This document shows positions 17,822 to 26,454 of a stretch of 64,000 nucleotides of DNA, piece by piece. Below the pieces are notes generated by a model, which was not told the DNA's origin, searched no databases, and saw only the letters and a program-made list of their open reading frames with translations. The DNA lies in NCBI GenBank assembly GCA_017482205.1, contig JAFUNK010000004.1, positions 273,323 through 337,322 on the forward strand, written 5' to 3'. Source of the DNA: Lachnospiraceae bacterium (GTDB lineage Bacteria; Bacillota; Clostridia; Lachnospirales; Lachnospiraceae). The translations under genes and the position numbers were made by a program. Within the stretch, counting starts at the first letter, position 1. The number at the start of each line of letters is the position of its first letter.

Positions 17822-18463
17822 TTGAAAACATTTCAGAAACCTTTATCCTCAGAGGAAGAAGCTGTATATATCAGAATGTTGCAAGAGGGAAGCAGGGAAG
17901 AAGCAGCCCGTGCCAAGGAAATTTTAATAGAGCGAAATCTGCGACTGGTTGCGCATATAGTAAAAAAATATCAGAATGTGGAAGAAGATGTAGAGGATTT
18001 GCTTTCTATCGGGACAATCGGCTTGATTAAAGCGGTGGATACCTTTGATGCCGATAAGGGAAGACTTGCCACATATGCATGCCGGTGCATTGATAATGAG
18101 TTATTGATGATGTTGAGGGCACGCAAGAAAATTTCAAGAGAAGTCTCTCTTTATGAGCCTATAGGTACGGATAAAGAAGGAAACGAAATCAGCTTGCTGG
18201 ATGTGATAGAGGGACAACAGAATGAAGTGGTAGAGCGCATGGCAATGTGTGATGATTTAAAAAAAATGTTCTCTCTTTTACAAACCTGTCTGACCGACAG
18301 GGAGCGGGAGATTTTATATTTGCGGTACGGAATTCTTACGGGGAAAGAGGTAACGCAGAGCGAAATAGGAAAGAAAATGGGTATTTCCAGAAGCTATGTA
18401 TCCCGAATTGAGAAGAAAGCATTGTTAAAACTAAAAGAAGAATTTGAAAAAACAGATAAATAG
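17822..18463 (+). CDS. sigK: late mother-cell sporulation sigma factor sigma-K, without pro-sequence
   Basis: A 213-residue sigma-70 family protein with sigma-K signatures: ERNLRLVAHIVKKYQN, LLSIGTIGLIKAVDTFD, REVSLYEPIGTDKEGNEISL and a region 4 ending ISRSYVSRIEKKALLKL. It starts at a TTG placed 6 bases after GGGGG. In-frame stop TAG at 17789 allows at most a few extra residues, so the N-terminal pro-peptide of Bacillus pro-sigma-K is missing, as in Clostridioides difficile. The gene is uninterrupted (no skin-type element). A sigma-E-like -10 (CATAGAAT) lies at 17787-17794, with only a weak -35. Confidence 0.9.
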   Translation: MKTFQKPLSSEEEAVYIRMLQEGSREEAARAKEILIERNLRLVAHIVKKYQNVEEDVEDLLSIGTIGLIKAVDTFDADKGRLATYACRCIDNELLMMLRARKKISREVSLYEPIGTDKEGNEISLLDVIEGQQNEVVERMAMCDDLKKMFSLLQTCLTDREREILYLRYGILTGKEVTQSEIGKKMGISRSYVSRIEKKALLKLKEEFEKTDK

Positions 18464-18573
18464 TGCGAATTTTTGAAAAATAGAATGGATTTACCCAATA
18501 TTATGTGATATACTTTTGATGATGGCGTTAAGATATTGTTAAATCGCCGTAGAAGGAGCTGAAGGAACGGAAG

Positions 18574-19686
18574 ATGCAATTTGTAAAAGTGGAAGAACTA
18601 AAAGAGGGAATGCGGTTGGCCCGACCGATATACAATAAACAGGGCGTGCTTTTATATGAAAGAGATTCCAAACTGACAAGACAGGGTATTGCCAGTATTG
18701 AGACCTTTGGATTGATTGGTATTTTTATCTTAGAGCCTGCTGAACCGGCTCCACCTATGACAGAGGCAGACATTGAATTTGAACGTTTTCAGACTATGAC
18801 GGTGTTCTCCATTCAGGAAGAACTGGAGCGTATCAGAACTACCAGAAAGCAGGCCAAATTACAGGTTATTGCCAGTACAATTATTAAAAAGTATGGTCAT
18901 TTGGATGAACGTATTAACTTTATACAGAGTCTGCGAAGCAGAGAAGATTATATTTGTAAGCATGCATTGAATGTGTCTATTTTGTGTGCAATGATTACGC
19001 ATGTATTAAATGTTAAACTGGATGAGCAGCTTGCGACGATATTTGCAGCTCTTCTGCATGATATCGGAAAGCTGTCCCTTCCGGTTGAGTTGAGAGATAT
19101 GCCGGATATGACTCCGGAAACAGCTGAAATGGTACGCAAAGCTGAGGTTGGTGCCTATGATATGCTGGAAAAGGTATTTACAGAAGGTGCTATGGTGCGC
19201 CGTATCTGTATGCAGAGCCAAAAACTGTTACAGGACATGCAGGGTGAGAAAGCAACAGGCATGAAGCTGGTAACCGGTGCCAAGATACTGGCAGTAGCAG
19301 ATACATACGATACCATGACAGCTATGAAAATGAACGGAGCGCCTGCATCAGAAGTAGTGGCAATCAAACATCTGCTTGACCATCCCGATGTATTTGACCC
19401 GGAAGTGGTAAATGCTTTGATACTGAGTATTAATATTTTAATGCCCGGTATCAGTGTAGAATTAAATACCGGAGAAAAAGCACTGGTTATTACTGCCAAT
19501 GAACAGAATATTCTGCGTCCGATAGTATTGAGTTTCAGAGACAACAGTATCATTGACTTGAGTGCCAAGTTGTATGAGGATATTGAGATTGTAGATATTA
19601 TGAAGACTTTGGACAACCGTTGTATTGTTGATACAGATACTTTAGGAAAAGCCGGCGTTAGTGTAGAAATGCCGAAATTTATATAA
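18574..19686 (+). CDS. HD-GYP-related protein lacking the GYP motif
   Basis: A 370-residue protein. The N-terminal DUF3391-like part (VEELKEGMRLARPIYNKQG) precedes an HD domain with His in CKHALNVS and the metal dyad in LLHDIGKLSLP, then AKILAVADTYDTMTAM and a DPEVVNAL end. Between these, the expected HHExxDGxGYP block is replaced by MQSQKLLQDMQGEKATGM, so several metal ligands and the GYP signature are absent. c-di-GMP phosphodiesterase activity is therefore doubtful; it may bind nucleotide or act as a scaffold. It has an extended -10 (TGTGATATACT near 18505-18514) and lies 23 bases before pilT, so both are probably co-transcribed. Confidence 0.85.
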   Translation: MQFVKVEELKEGMRLARPIYNKQGVLLYERDSKLTRQGIASIETFGLIGIFILEPAEPAPPMTEADIEFERFQTMTVFSIQEELERIRTTRKQAKLQVIASTIIKKYGHLDERINFIQSLRSREDYICKHALNVSILCAMITHVLNVKLDEQLATIFAALLHDIGKLSLPVELRDMPDMTPETAEMVRKAEVGAYDMLEKVFTEGAMVRRICMQSQKLLQDMQGEKATGMKLVTGAKILAVADTYDTMTAMKMNGAPASEVVAIKHLLDHPDVFDPEVVNALILSINILMPGISVELNTGEKALVITANEQNILRPIVLSFRDNSIIDLSAKLYEDIEIVDIMKTLDNRCIVDTDTLGKAGVSVEMPKFI

Positions 19687-19709
19687 TATAAGGCAAAAGG
19701 AGAAAATGT

Positions 19710-20765
19710 ATGCCAAACATAAAAGAGATTTTGGAAGAGGCAAAAAATGCAGGTGCTTCTGACGTACATCTTACGGTAGGTATTCCGCCCAAGATGCGTG
19801 TCAATGGCAAACTGTTGACCATGACTAAATATGACAGATTATTGCCGGCGGATACTCTGGAAGTGGTATTGGATATTATGTCCGAAACGCAGAGAACCCG
19901 ATTTGAAGAAAGAGGAGAATATGATATGTCTTTCTCGATTCCGGAATTGGGACGTTACCGTTTAAATGTTTATAAGCAGAGAGGTTCCGTGGCAATGGCG
20001 TTCCGTCTGGTAGGTACGAAAGTACCCGCACCCGAAGAACTGGGAGTACCGGAATCTGTTATAGATTTATATCAGAGAAAAAGAGGTCTGGTGCTGGTAA
20101 CAGGACCTACCGGTAGTGGTAAGTCTACTACACTGGCGGCTATTATTGATAAGATTAACAACTGTCGTGATGCACATGTTATTACCTTGGAAGACCCTAT
20201 CGAATATCTGCACCAGCATAAGATGTCCATGGTAAACCAGCGAGAGATCGGTCTGGACTCAGACAACTATGCCAATGCACTTCGTGCAGCTCTCCGAGAA
20301 GACCCCGATGTTATTCTGGTAGGAGAGATGCGTGACTTTGAAACTATCAGTGTAGCGATTACAGCGGCAGAAACCGGACATCTGGTATTATCCACCTTAC
20401 ATACCATTGGTGCGGCAAGTACCGTGGACCGTGTTATCGACGTATTCCCGCCTCACCAGCAGCAGCAGATACGAGTACAGCTTTCCAATGTATTGGAGGC
20501 AGTTATTTCCCAGCAGTTGATTCCTACCAGCGATGGAATGGGGCGAGTGGCAGCATTTGAAGTTATGCATGCAAACCACGCAGTGCGGAACCTGATTCGC
20601 GAAGGTAAATCACATCAGCTTACTTCCGTAATGCAGACCAATCGTAAGTTGGGTATGATTACCATGGATGAAGCTATCCAACAGCTTTATTTCAACGGAC
20701 GTATCAGCAGGGATATGGCAATTCAGTTCGCACAGGACCCTGATGCCATGGAAAATAAAATCTAA
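19710..20765 (+). CDS. pilT: type IV pilus retraction ATPase PilT
   Basis: A 351-residue PilT/VirB11-class ATPase. The Walker A GPTGSGKST is at residues 132-140. The Asp box (ITLEDPIEYLH), Walker B region (DVILVGEMRDFETI) and His box (ETGHLVLSTLHT) are intact, as is the C-terminal end with ISRDMAIQFAQDPDAM. It would drive pilus disassembly from the cytoplasmic face. No pilin, PilB, PilC or PilD gene is in the window, so it works with pilus genes encoded elsewhere. It follows the HD-GYP relative by 23 bases and ends before a terminator. Confidence 0.93.
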   Translation: MPNIKEILEEAKNAGASDVHLTVGIPPKMRVNGKLLTMTKYDRLLPADTLEVVLDIMSETQRTRFEERGEYDMSFSIPELGRYRLNVYKQRGSVAMAFRLVGTKVPAPEELGVPESVIDLYQRKRGLVLVTGPTGSGKSTTLAAIIDKINNCRDAHVITLEDPIEYLHQHKMSMVNQREIGLDSDNYANALRAALREDPDVILVGEMRDFETISVAITAAETGHLVLSTLHTIGAASTVDRVIDVFPPHQQQQIRVQLSNVLEAVISQQLIPTSDGMGRVAAFEVMHANHAVRNLIREGKSHQLTSVMQTNRKLGMITMDEAIQQLYFNGRISRDMAIQFAQDPDAMENKI

Positions 20766-20838
20766 AGTTTTATCCAATTAGTTGTTTTAAATCACAAATA
20801 TTATTTAAAAATCTTTTTGTAACATCAATTATCTGACA

Positions 20839-20860
20839 GGCGACCGGCAGGCCGGTCGCC
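20839..20860 (+). terminator. terminator after pilT
   Basis: GGCGACCGGC at 20839-20848 and GCCGGTCGCC at 20851-20860 form a nine-pair stem with a CAGG loop. A T6 run follows 12 bases later, so efficiency is uncertain. The GC content of the stem stands out in this AT-rich spacer. Confidence 0.7.
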
Positions 20861-20994
20861 GTCTGAATTAAGTTTTTTCTTAGCAATTAAGAGATTCCCA
20901 TTCAAAATCTAACAATGTATATCAATAAAACGGGTGGTAAAATGTATTACCAATGTTTTGTTATATAACTATTATTTTGTAGAAAGGAGTATTT

Positions 20995-22527
20995 ATGTTC
21001 AGTGTAATTTTTTCAGGAGGCATCCGTGGTATGGAGGCTTATTTGGTGCGGGTGGAAGTGGATTTATCCAGAGGTTTACCCGGCTTTGAACTGGTTGGAA
21101 GTGTCAGCGGGGAGGTAAAAGAGGCAAAAGAAAGAGTGCAGATTGCCTTAAAAAACGCAGGAGTATCGCTTCCGGTTGCCAGAATCACCGTCAATTTATC
21201 TCCGGCAAATATCAAAAAGGAGGGAACCGGATATGATTTACCCATTGCAACGGGTCTGATAATATGTATGGAAAACATTGAGGCAGCCCAATTTGCAATG
21301 ACTGCATTTTTGGGAGAGTTGACCTTAAATGGAGAAATTAAACGGGTAAACGGTGTATTACCTGCGGCACTTGCCTTAAAGAAGCAGGGAATAGAGCGCA
21401 TGGTAATTCCAAAGGAAAATGTGGGAGAGTGCAGGAAAGTACCCGGAATGGAGATAGTAGGCTTAGAGCATATCACGGAATTGATTACGTATTTAAAAGC
21501 CACGGAGGAGGAACGAAAACTTAGGGTGGTGCAGAAAGAAGAAAACGTTACAGCCCATGGGAAAGCAGATGTGGATTTTTCGGAAGTGTGTGGACAGGAA
21601 ACGGCTAAAAGAGCGGCTGAGGTGGCGGCTGCAGGGTTTCATCATATTATGTTTGCGGGACCGCCCGGAGCCGGTAAGACTATGATTGCAGAGCGTATTC
21701 CCGGACTTTTGCCACCACTTACCCAGAAAGAAAAACTGGAAGTATCGAGTATTTACAGTATTGTGGGAAAACTGCAAAACGGGCAGGAACTTGTTGACAG
21801 AAGACCTTTTATAGCACCTCACCATACCATATCGCCCCAGGCCTTGGCAGGTGGCGGTCGGATCCCCAGACCGGGACTGCTATCGCTGGCACACAGAGGA
21901 ATTCTCTTTTTAGATGAAATGCCGGAATTTTCTTCTGATGTATTAGAAGTGTTAAGGCAACCCATGGAGGCCAAAAAGGTACAAATAGCACGTAGTCAGG
22001 GGATTTATACCTACCCGGCAGATTTTATGCTGGTATGTGCCATGAACCCTTGCCCCTGCGGGTATTATCCCGATAAAAATAAATGTAATTGTTCAGAAAC
22101 AGATATCCGACGCTATTTAGGGCGTATCTCAGGACCAATCTTGGATCGTATCGATATTGTCACCGAAGCATCACCTGTGACAATTCAGGACTTTCACCAA
22201 AAACATACAGGCGAAACAACAGGCACCATCAGAAAGAGAGTAATGGCAGCCAGAAAACTGCAAAAAATCCGCTATCAGGGAACATCATATCATTTTAACG
22301 GTGAACTTTCCGGCAGAGAAGTAGAAAAGTTTTGCCCGCTGGGAAGCAAAGAACAAAAGTTTTTAGAGCAAGTGGCAGAAAACGGACAGATGAGTGCCAG
22401 AGCCTATCATAAGGTTGTTAAGCTTGCCAGAACTATTGCAGATTTGGCAGGGGAGGAAGTAATAGGGACGAACCATTTGGCGGAAGCGGTTTGTTATAAC
22501 AGCGGCAGGAAAAGATTTTGGAATTGA
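20995..22527 (+). CDS. comM: ComM/YifB-type AAA+ ATPase (Mg chelatase-like)
   Basis: A 510-residue protein with an N-terminal Lon-like S5 fold domain (residues 1-170), a chelatase-type AAA+ core (Walker A GPPGAGKTMIAE about residue 223, Walker B FLDEMPEFSSDVLEVLRQP) and a C-terminal helical domain. A cysteine block CPCGYYPDKNKCNC is typical of the family. ComM is a hexameric helicase that promotes branch migration during natural transformation. It is directly followed, with a short offset, by dprA, another transformation gene. AGAAAGGAG precedes the ATG. Confidence 0.92.
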   Translation: MFSVIFSGGIRGMEAYLVRVEVDLSRGLPGFELVGSVSGEVKEAKERVQIALKNAGVSLPVARITVNLSPANIKKEGTGYDLPIATGLIICMENIEAAQFAMTAFLGELTLNGEIKRVNGVLPAALALKKQGIERMVIPKENVGECRKVPGMEIVGLEHITELITYLKATEEERKLRVVQKEENVTAHGKADVDFSEVCGQETAKRAAEVAAAGFHHIMFAGPPGAGKTMIAERIPGLLPPLTQKEKLEVSSIYSIVGKLQNGQELVDRRPFIAPHHTISPQALAGGGRIPRPGLLSLAHRGILFLDEMPEFSSDVLEVLRQPMEAKKVQIARSQGIYTYPADFMLVCAMNPCPCGYYPDKNKCNCSETDIRRYLGRISGPILDRIDIVTEASPVTIQDFHQKHTGETTGTIRKRVMAARKLQKIRYQGTSYHFNGELSGREVEKFCPLGSKEQKFLEQVAENGQMSARAYHKVVKLARTIADLAGEEVIGTNHLAEAVCYNSGRKRFWN

Positions 22528-22556
22528 AAGTGTTAGCAAAGAGAGGAGAAAACAAT

Positions 22557-23804
22557 ATGGCAAATAAGAAAGAAATAAACAGTAGTATTCTGCAAATGAA
22601 CGCATCGGATACCCAAACAGGTGAATGGGATAACCTGCAGCCTTACGCCTATTGGCTGGGAAATATAAACGGTGTGGGGCGTGCAACGGCAAAGAAACTG
22701 TTGGAAGTTTTTGCAAGCCCCATGGAAGTATATAGTGCAGGGGAAAAAGCATTGTCGCAGGTAGTAAACAGTACGGTAGCAGAGGCAATAATAGAAGCCC
22801 AAAAGCAGGAAATCCGGGCACCGCATGAAGCATTATTAGAGAAAAATATTCGTTTTATACCTTTTTATCATCCCGATTATTCTAAACGATTGCAGGATAT
22901 ACCGGATGCACCCTATGCACTTTATGTGAAGGGAGAATTACCTGCGGATGATAAAAGAAGCGTTGCAATTGTGGGTGCCAGAAACTGTTCCGCCTATGGT
23001 AGATACGTGGCGGAAACCTTTGCCAAAGAACTGGCTCGTCAGGATATTCAAATCGTCAGCGGACTGGCAGCAGGTGTGGACGGTCTGGCACAGAATGCGG
23101 CAATAGAAGCCGGCGGACAAACCTATGGGGTGTTGGGGTGTGGCGTAGATATTTGTTACCCTGCCTATCACAAGCCACTTTATGAAAAGGTAATAGAGAG
23201 CGGAGGTATGATTTCTACTTATCCACCGGGGAGGCAACCGCAGCCTGTATTGTTTCCGCCCCGCAACCGTATTATCAGTGGATTATCAGATGTGGTGCTG
23301 GTAGTGGAAGCCAGAAAAAAGAGCGGCACACTTATTACCGTGGATATGGCACTGGAGCAGGGGCGGGAAGTCTATGTAGTACCGGGACGGATTACTGACA
23401 GGCTCAGTGACGGCTGCAATAATCTGCTCAGGCAAGGAGCCGGGGCAGCTCTTTCTCCCGAACAGTTCATGCAGGAACTGGAAGAAACGGTATGGCGGGA
23501 AGAGGGCGAAAAGACAAGAACAGACAAAACTTCGGCTTCTCAAAAGAACCCAAATATTTCAAATATAAAATCTTCATTTAATGCCAAACTGCAAACTTCT
23601 AACTTATTACCACAGGAGAAAGCGTTACTTGCCCTGTTGGATTTCTACCCGATTTCCTTAGACCAGATTTATATGACGGCACAAACTACACCAATCTTGT
23701 GTGAACTGACCCTGTCACAGATGATGGAAATGTTGTTGATGCTTTCCATGCAGGGATTTGTGAATAATGAGGGTGGGTATTATATGTTGAAAAAGCCGGT
23801 GTAA
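22557..23804 (+). CDS. dprA: DNA-processing protein DprA
   Basis: A 415-residue DprA. It has an N-terminal helix-hairpin-helix region (NINGVGRATAKKLLEVF), the extended Rossmann fold (VAIVGARNCSAYGRY, IVSGLAAGVDGLAQNAA, GVLGCGVDICYP, FPPRNRIISGLS) and a C-terminal winged-helix domain after a Ser/Asn-rich linker. DprA binds incoming single-stranded DNA and loads RecA. ATG 22557 was chosen because GAGAGGAG lies eight bases upstream; an upstream in-frame start would overlap comM. It pairs functionally with comM. Confidence 0.95.
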   Translation: MANKKEINSSILQMNASDTQTGEWDNLQPYAYWLGNINGVGRATAKKLLEVFASPMEVYSAGEKALSQVVNSTVAEAIIEAQKQEIRAPHEALLEKNIRFIPFYHPDYSKRLQDIPDAPYALYVKGELPADDKRSVAIVGARNCSAYGRYVAETFAKELARQDIQIVSGLAAGVDGLAQNAAIEAGGQTYGVLGCGVDICYPAYHKPLYEKVIESGGMISTYPPGRQPQPVLFPPRNRIISGLSDVVLVVEARKKSGTLITVDMALEQGREVYVVPGRITDRLSDGCNNLLRQGAGAALSPEQFMQELEETVWREEGEKTRTDKTSASQKNPNISNIKSSFNAKLQTSNLLPQEKALLALLDFYPISLDQIYMTAQTTPILCELTLSQMMEMLLMLSMQGFVNNEGGYYMLKKPV

Positions 23805-23818
23805 AAAGGAGAAAAAGA

Positions 23819-24334
23819 ATGATGCATAACAGAATTATAACGGTACAAAATCTACCAATAACAATTTCAAAAGAAGAATTAGATGATTACATATGTATAA
23901 CTGACATTGCGGCAGCAAAATCGGAAAATGCACGTGCTGCGGATGTGGTAAGAAACTGGATTAGGAACAGGGCTACATTAGAGTTTCTATCTACATGGGA
24001 ACAAATATATAACCCTAATTTTAAAGTGTTCGAATCTGAACACTTTAAAAAGCAAGCAGGTCTATTAACTTTTACACCCAGCGTTTCCGAATGGGTGGAA
24101 CAGACCGATGCAGTGAAAAAATATATTATACCAACAAAAAAATATAGAGAGAATTTGGAGTGGGTGGCATATGCACAAGAAGCAGATATCTTAAATGTTG
24201 CCCTATTTGGATTTACTGCAAAAGCCTGGAGAGAAGCGAATCCGGATTTGGCAAAGACGCATAATGTAAGGGATATTGCATTGTATCAGTTGGCGGTGCT
24301 AAATGAGGCAGAGAAAGTTAAGGCATTGCCATAG
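23819..24334 (+). CDS. shortened KilA-N domain protein (probable internal deletion)
   Basis: A 171-residue protein whose first 95 residues are a KilA-N DNA-binding domain (YICITDIAAAKSENARAADV, VRNWIRNRATLEFLSTWEQI, YNPNFKVFESEHFKKQAG). Its last 60 residues (EADILNVALFGFTAKAWREA, NPDLAKTHNVRD) match the C-terminal end seen in full-length KilA-N proteins of Firmicutes. The roughly 100 residues usually found between them, including the rest of the antirepressor-like middle domain, are missing while the frame is kept. It starts 14 bases after dprA and has an AAAAAGGAG site. It is likely phage-derived and possibly non-functional. Confidence 0.7.
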   Translation: MMHNRIITVQNLPITISKEELDDYICITDIAAAKSENARAADVVRNWIRNRATLEFLSTWEQIYNPNFKVFESEHFKKQAGLLTFTPSVSEWVEQTDAVKKYIIPTKKYRENLEWVAYAQEADILNVALFGFTAKAWREANPDLAKTHNVRDIALYQLAVLNEAEKVKALP

Positions 24335-24428
24335 GTTTTCTTGCACGAGGTAAGGGACTATGATAAACTAATAAAGGTAAGGTATAAGAGGGTTTTACTG
24401 TAAACTAATACTTAATTAGGAGAAATTT

Positions 24429-24920
24429 ATGACAGGTAAGTTAAGAAACATGACTGCAATTTATTTATTCAAAGGTGATAAAGTACTGCTCTTATTCAGG
24501 CAGGGCGGACGTGTTGTAAATAACGTATGGACCGGCTCTGCGGGAGGGCATTTCGAAACGTTTGAATTAAATGATGCAAAAGCATGTGTATTGAGGGAAA
24601 TGAAGGAAGAATTGGGCCTTTGCGAAAGCGACATACAAAATTTTTCTTTCAGATATGTAACCTTACGAAGGACGAATGGCGAGATAAGGCAGAATTATTA
24701 CTTTTTTGCGAATCTGAATGAAAATATAAGTGATGACTTAGTTTCCAGTGAAGGCGAATTGAAATGGTTTTCTGTTCAGGAAATCAGTGATTTGGAAATG
24801 CCTTACACAGCCAAGTATGTGCTTAGTCATTATTGTAAAGCAGGGCGATTTACTGATAAGCTGTATGCAGGCGTGACAAACGAAAACGGAGTGGATTTTA
24901 TTGAGTTGCCCGAGTATTAG
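24429..24920 (+). CDS. Nudix hydrolase (MutT-like)
   Basis: A 163-residue Nudix protein. The Nudix box GGHFETFELNDAKACVLRE plus MKEELGL is complete in its REUxEExGU half but two residues longer than the canonical 23 between the first Glu and the RE pair. Such variants occur in 8-oxo-dGTPase-like groups. The catalytic acidic cluster REMKEE is retained. The substrate is unknown, with nucleoside diphosphate derivatives likely. A TTAGGAG site precedes the ATG. It stands alone between the KilA-N gene and the inverted-repeat array. Confidence 0.85.
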   Translation: MTGKLRNMTAIYLFKGDKVLLLFRQGGRVVNNVWTGSAGGHFETFELNDAKACVLREMKEELGLCESDIQNFSFRYVTLRRTNGEIRQNYYFFANLNENISDDLVSSEGELKWFSVQEISDLEMPYTAKYVLSHYCKAGRFTDKLYAGVTNENGVDFIELPEY

Positions 24921-24929
24921 TTAATAAGC

Positions 24930-24967
24930 AAAGCCGTTTTGCATCCTTACACCATGATAGGCTTTTT
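24930..24967 (+). terminator. probable terminator after the Nudix gene
   Basis: AAAGCC at 24930-24935 pairs with GGCTTT at 24960-24965, followed by TTTTTGG. A competing longer stem (TTGCATCCTTA at 24939-24949 with TAAGGTGCAA at 24972-24981) overlaps it. Confidence 0.45.
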
Positions 24968-24990
24968 GGCATAAGGTGCAATCAGGTTTT

Positions 24991-25147
24991 TGGGTATAGG
25001 AAAAATTTTTTAAAATATATACCCATTTTTCTCATAAAAATAGTGCAAAATACTGCTTTTTGGGTATATAGCAAAAAAATGTTCCGTATATACCCAGAAA
25101 AATGTGATTTAGTGGGTATACAACGATACTTTTTTTCTATATACCCA
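24991..25147. repeat. three tandem inverted-repeat units of TGGGTATA
   Basis: Six copies of the octamer alternate in orientation: direct at 24991, 25061 and 25113, inverted at 25018-25025, 25089-25096 and 25140-25147. They form three hairpin-like pairs with 19-20 bases between arms; the middle pair extends to 10 bp (TGGGTATATA). Units are spaced 70 and 52 bp. The whole gap 24921-25395 has no convincing large gene. Reading could be an operator array, a run of small structured RNAs or a fossil repeat element. Confidence 0.85.
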
Positions 25148-25237
25148 AGATACCTTTTGGCAGGCTGCCACTTTAGAATGAGACGGGGTGTCATATAGCA
25201 CAAGAACCGTTACCATGCAAATTGGAGGATAATAGAT

Positions 25238-25360
25238 ATGCAAAATATTTTTGTGAATACACGCAGTAGCATAATTATTTGGGTAAAGAAACAACGGGAA
25301 GACAATCTAATCAAAACTATCCAATCCGATTGCAAAAGCCCCTCAGATTCAGTACAATAA
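25238..25360 (+). CDS. possible 40-residue small ORF upstream of ispG
   Basis: A 40-codon frame (MQNIFVNTRSSIIIWVKKQ...) has a GGAGG site at 25224-25228, nine bases before the ATG, and ends 35 bases before ispG. The composition is ordinary and no domain is recognised. The sequence just upstream (ACAAGAACCGTTACC) resembles fragments of palindromic repeats common in Firmicutes, so the frame may be accidental. Confidence 0.2.
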   Translation: MQNIFVNTRSSIIIWVKKQREDNLIKTIQSDCKSPSDSVQ

Positions 25361-25395
25361 AAATAATGATTTAATTGATAATAAAGGAGTAACCC

Positions 25396-26451
25396 ATGCA
25401 TAGAGAACATACCAAAATTGTAAAAATCGGAGACAAAGTAATCGGTGGCGGCAATCCCGTGCTGATTCAGTCTATGACCAATACCCCCACAGAGGATGTG
25501 GCGGCTACTGTAGCGCAGATTAAGAGGTTAGAAGAAGCGGGCTGTGAAATCATCCGTTGTACTGTACCCACCATGGAGGCAGCACTGGCACTGAAAGAAA
25601 TTAAGAAGCAGATTATGATTCCGGTGGTAGCAGATATCCATTTTGACTACAAGATGGCAATAGCAGCCATGGAAAACGGTGCGGACAAAATCCGTATCAA
25701 TCCCGGTAATATCGGCAGCAGGGACAAGGTGCTGGCAGTGGTAGAAGCGGCAAAAGAACGCAATATCCCTATCCGTGTGGGCGTAAACAGCGGTTCTCTT
25801 GAAAAGAATCTCATAGAAAAATACGGTGGTGTTACCGCAGAAGGTATCGTAGAAAGTGCATTGGATAAGGTGCATTTAATAGAAGATATGGGGTACGACA
25901 ATCTGGTGGTAAGTATTAAGTCTTCCGATGTCATGATGTGTATTAAGGCCCATGAAGTGCTGGCACAGCAGACCAATTATCCTTTGCATGTAGGGATTAC
26001 GGAGTCCGGTACGGTATGGTCCGGTAATATCAAATCCGGTATGGGTCTGGGTATCATTTTGTATCAGGGGATTGGTGATACCATCCGCGTATCCTTAAGC
26101 GGTGACCCGGTAGAAGAAATCAAATCGGCGAAGCTGATTTTGCGTACATTAGGCCTTAGAAAGGGTGGTATCGAAGTGGTGTCCTGTCCCACCTGCGGAC
26201 GTACAAAGATAGATTTAATTGGTCTGGCAAATCAGGTGGAGACCATGGCTTCCGCATATCCGTTGAATATTAAAGTAGCAGTTATGGGCTGTGTTGTAAA
26301 CGGTCCCGGAGAGGCAAAGGAAGCAGATTTGGGCATTGCCGGCGGTATCGGAGAAGGTCTGTTGATTAAGAAAGGTGAAATCGTACGAAAGGTGCCTGAA
26401 AGTGAACTGCTTGCAGCATTGAAGAACGAATTGGATAACTGGAGTGAATAA
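25396..26451 (+). CDS. ispG: 4-hydroxy-3-methylbut-2-enyl diphosphate synthase IspG (GcpE)
   Basis: A 351-residue IspG of the bacterial two-domain type. The N-terminal TIM barrel ([27 protein letters not shown]) and the C-terminal 4Fe-4S site (VSCPTCGRT and [13 protein letters not shown]) are intact. It catalyses the penultimate step of the MEP isoprenoid pathway. dxr and ispF of the same pathway are also in this window. ispG and polC are separated by 3 bases and normally follow rseP in Firmicutes, but rseP is 29 kb away here. AAAGGAG precedes the ATG. Confidence 0.97.
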   Translation: MHREHTKIVKIGDKVIGGGNPVLIQSMTNTPTEDVAATVAQIKRLEEAGCEIIRCTVPTMEAALALKEIKKQIMIPVVADIHFDYKMAIAAMENGADKIRINPGNIGSRDKVLAVVEAAKERNIPIRVGVNSGSLEKNLIEKYGGVTAEGIVESALDKVHLIEDMGYDNLVVSIKSSDVMMCIKAHEVLAQQTNYPLHVGITESGTVWSGNIKSGMGLGIILYQGIGDTIRVSLSGDPVEEIKSAKLILRTLGLRKGGIEVVSCPTCGRTKIDLIGLANQVETMASAYPLNIKVAVMGCVVNGPGEAKEADLGIAGGIGEGLLIKKGEIVRKVPESELLAALKNELDNWSE

Positions 26452-26454
26452 CCA

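Noticed and set aside
17749-18463. A skin-type insertion or split sigK
   Set aside because: The frame is continuous and all sigma regions are present.
24991-25147. The octamer array as a CRISPR
   Set aside because: Orientation alternates, arms are only 8-10 bases, and spacers are not of one length.
25180-25230. Remnant of a Firmicute palindromic repeat (AGAACCGT-like)
   Set aside because: The similarity is short and from memory; no second arm is visible.
24982-25294. Two short minus-strand reading frames over the inverted-repeat array
   Set aside because: They arise from the repeats, have no ribosome sites, and translate to repetitive Tyr/Lys-rich sequence.
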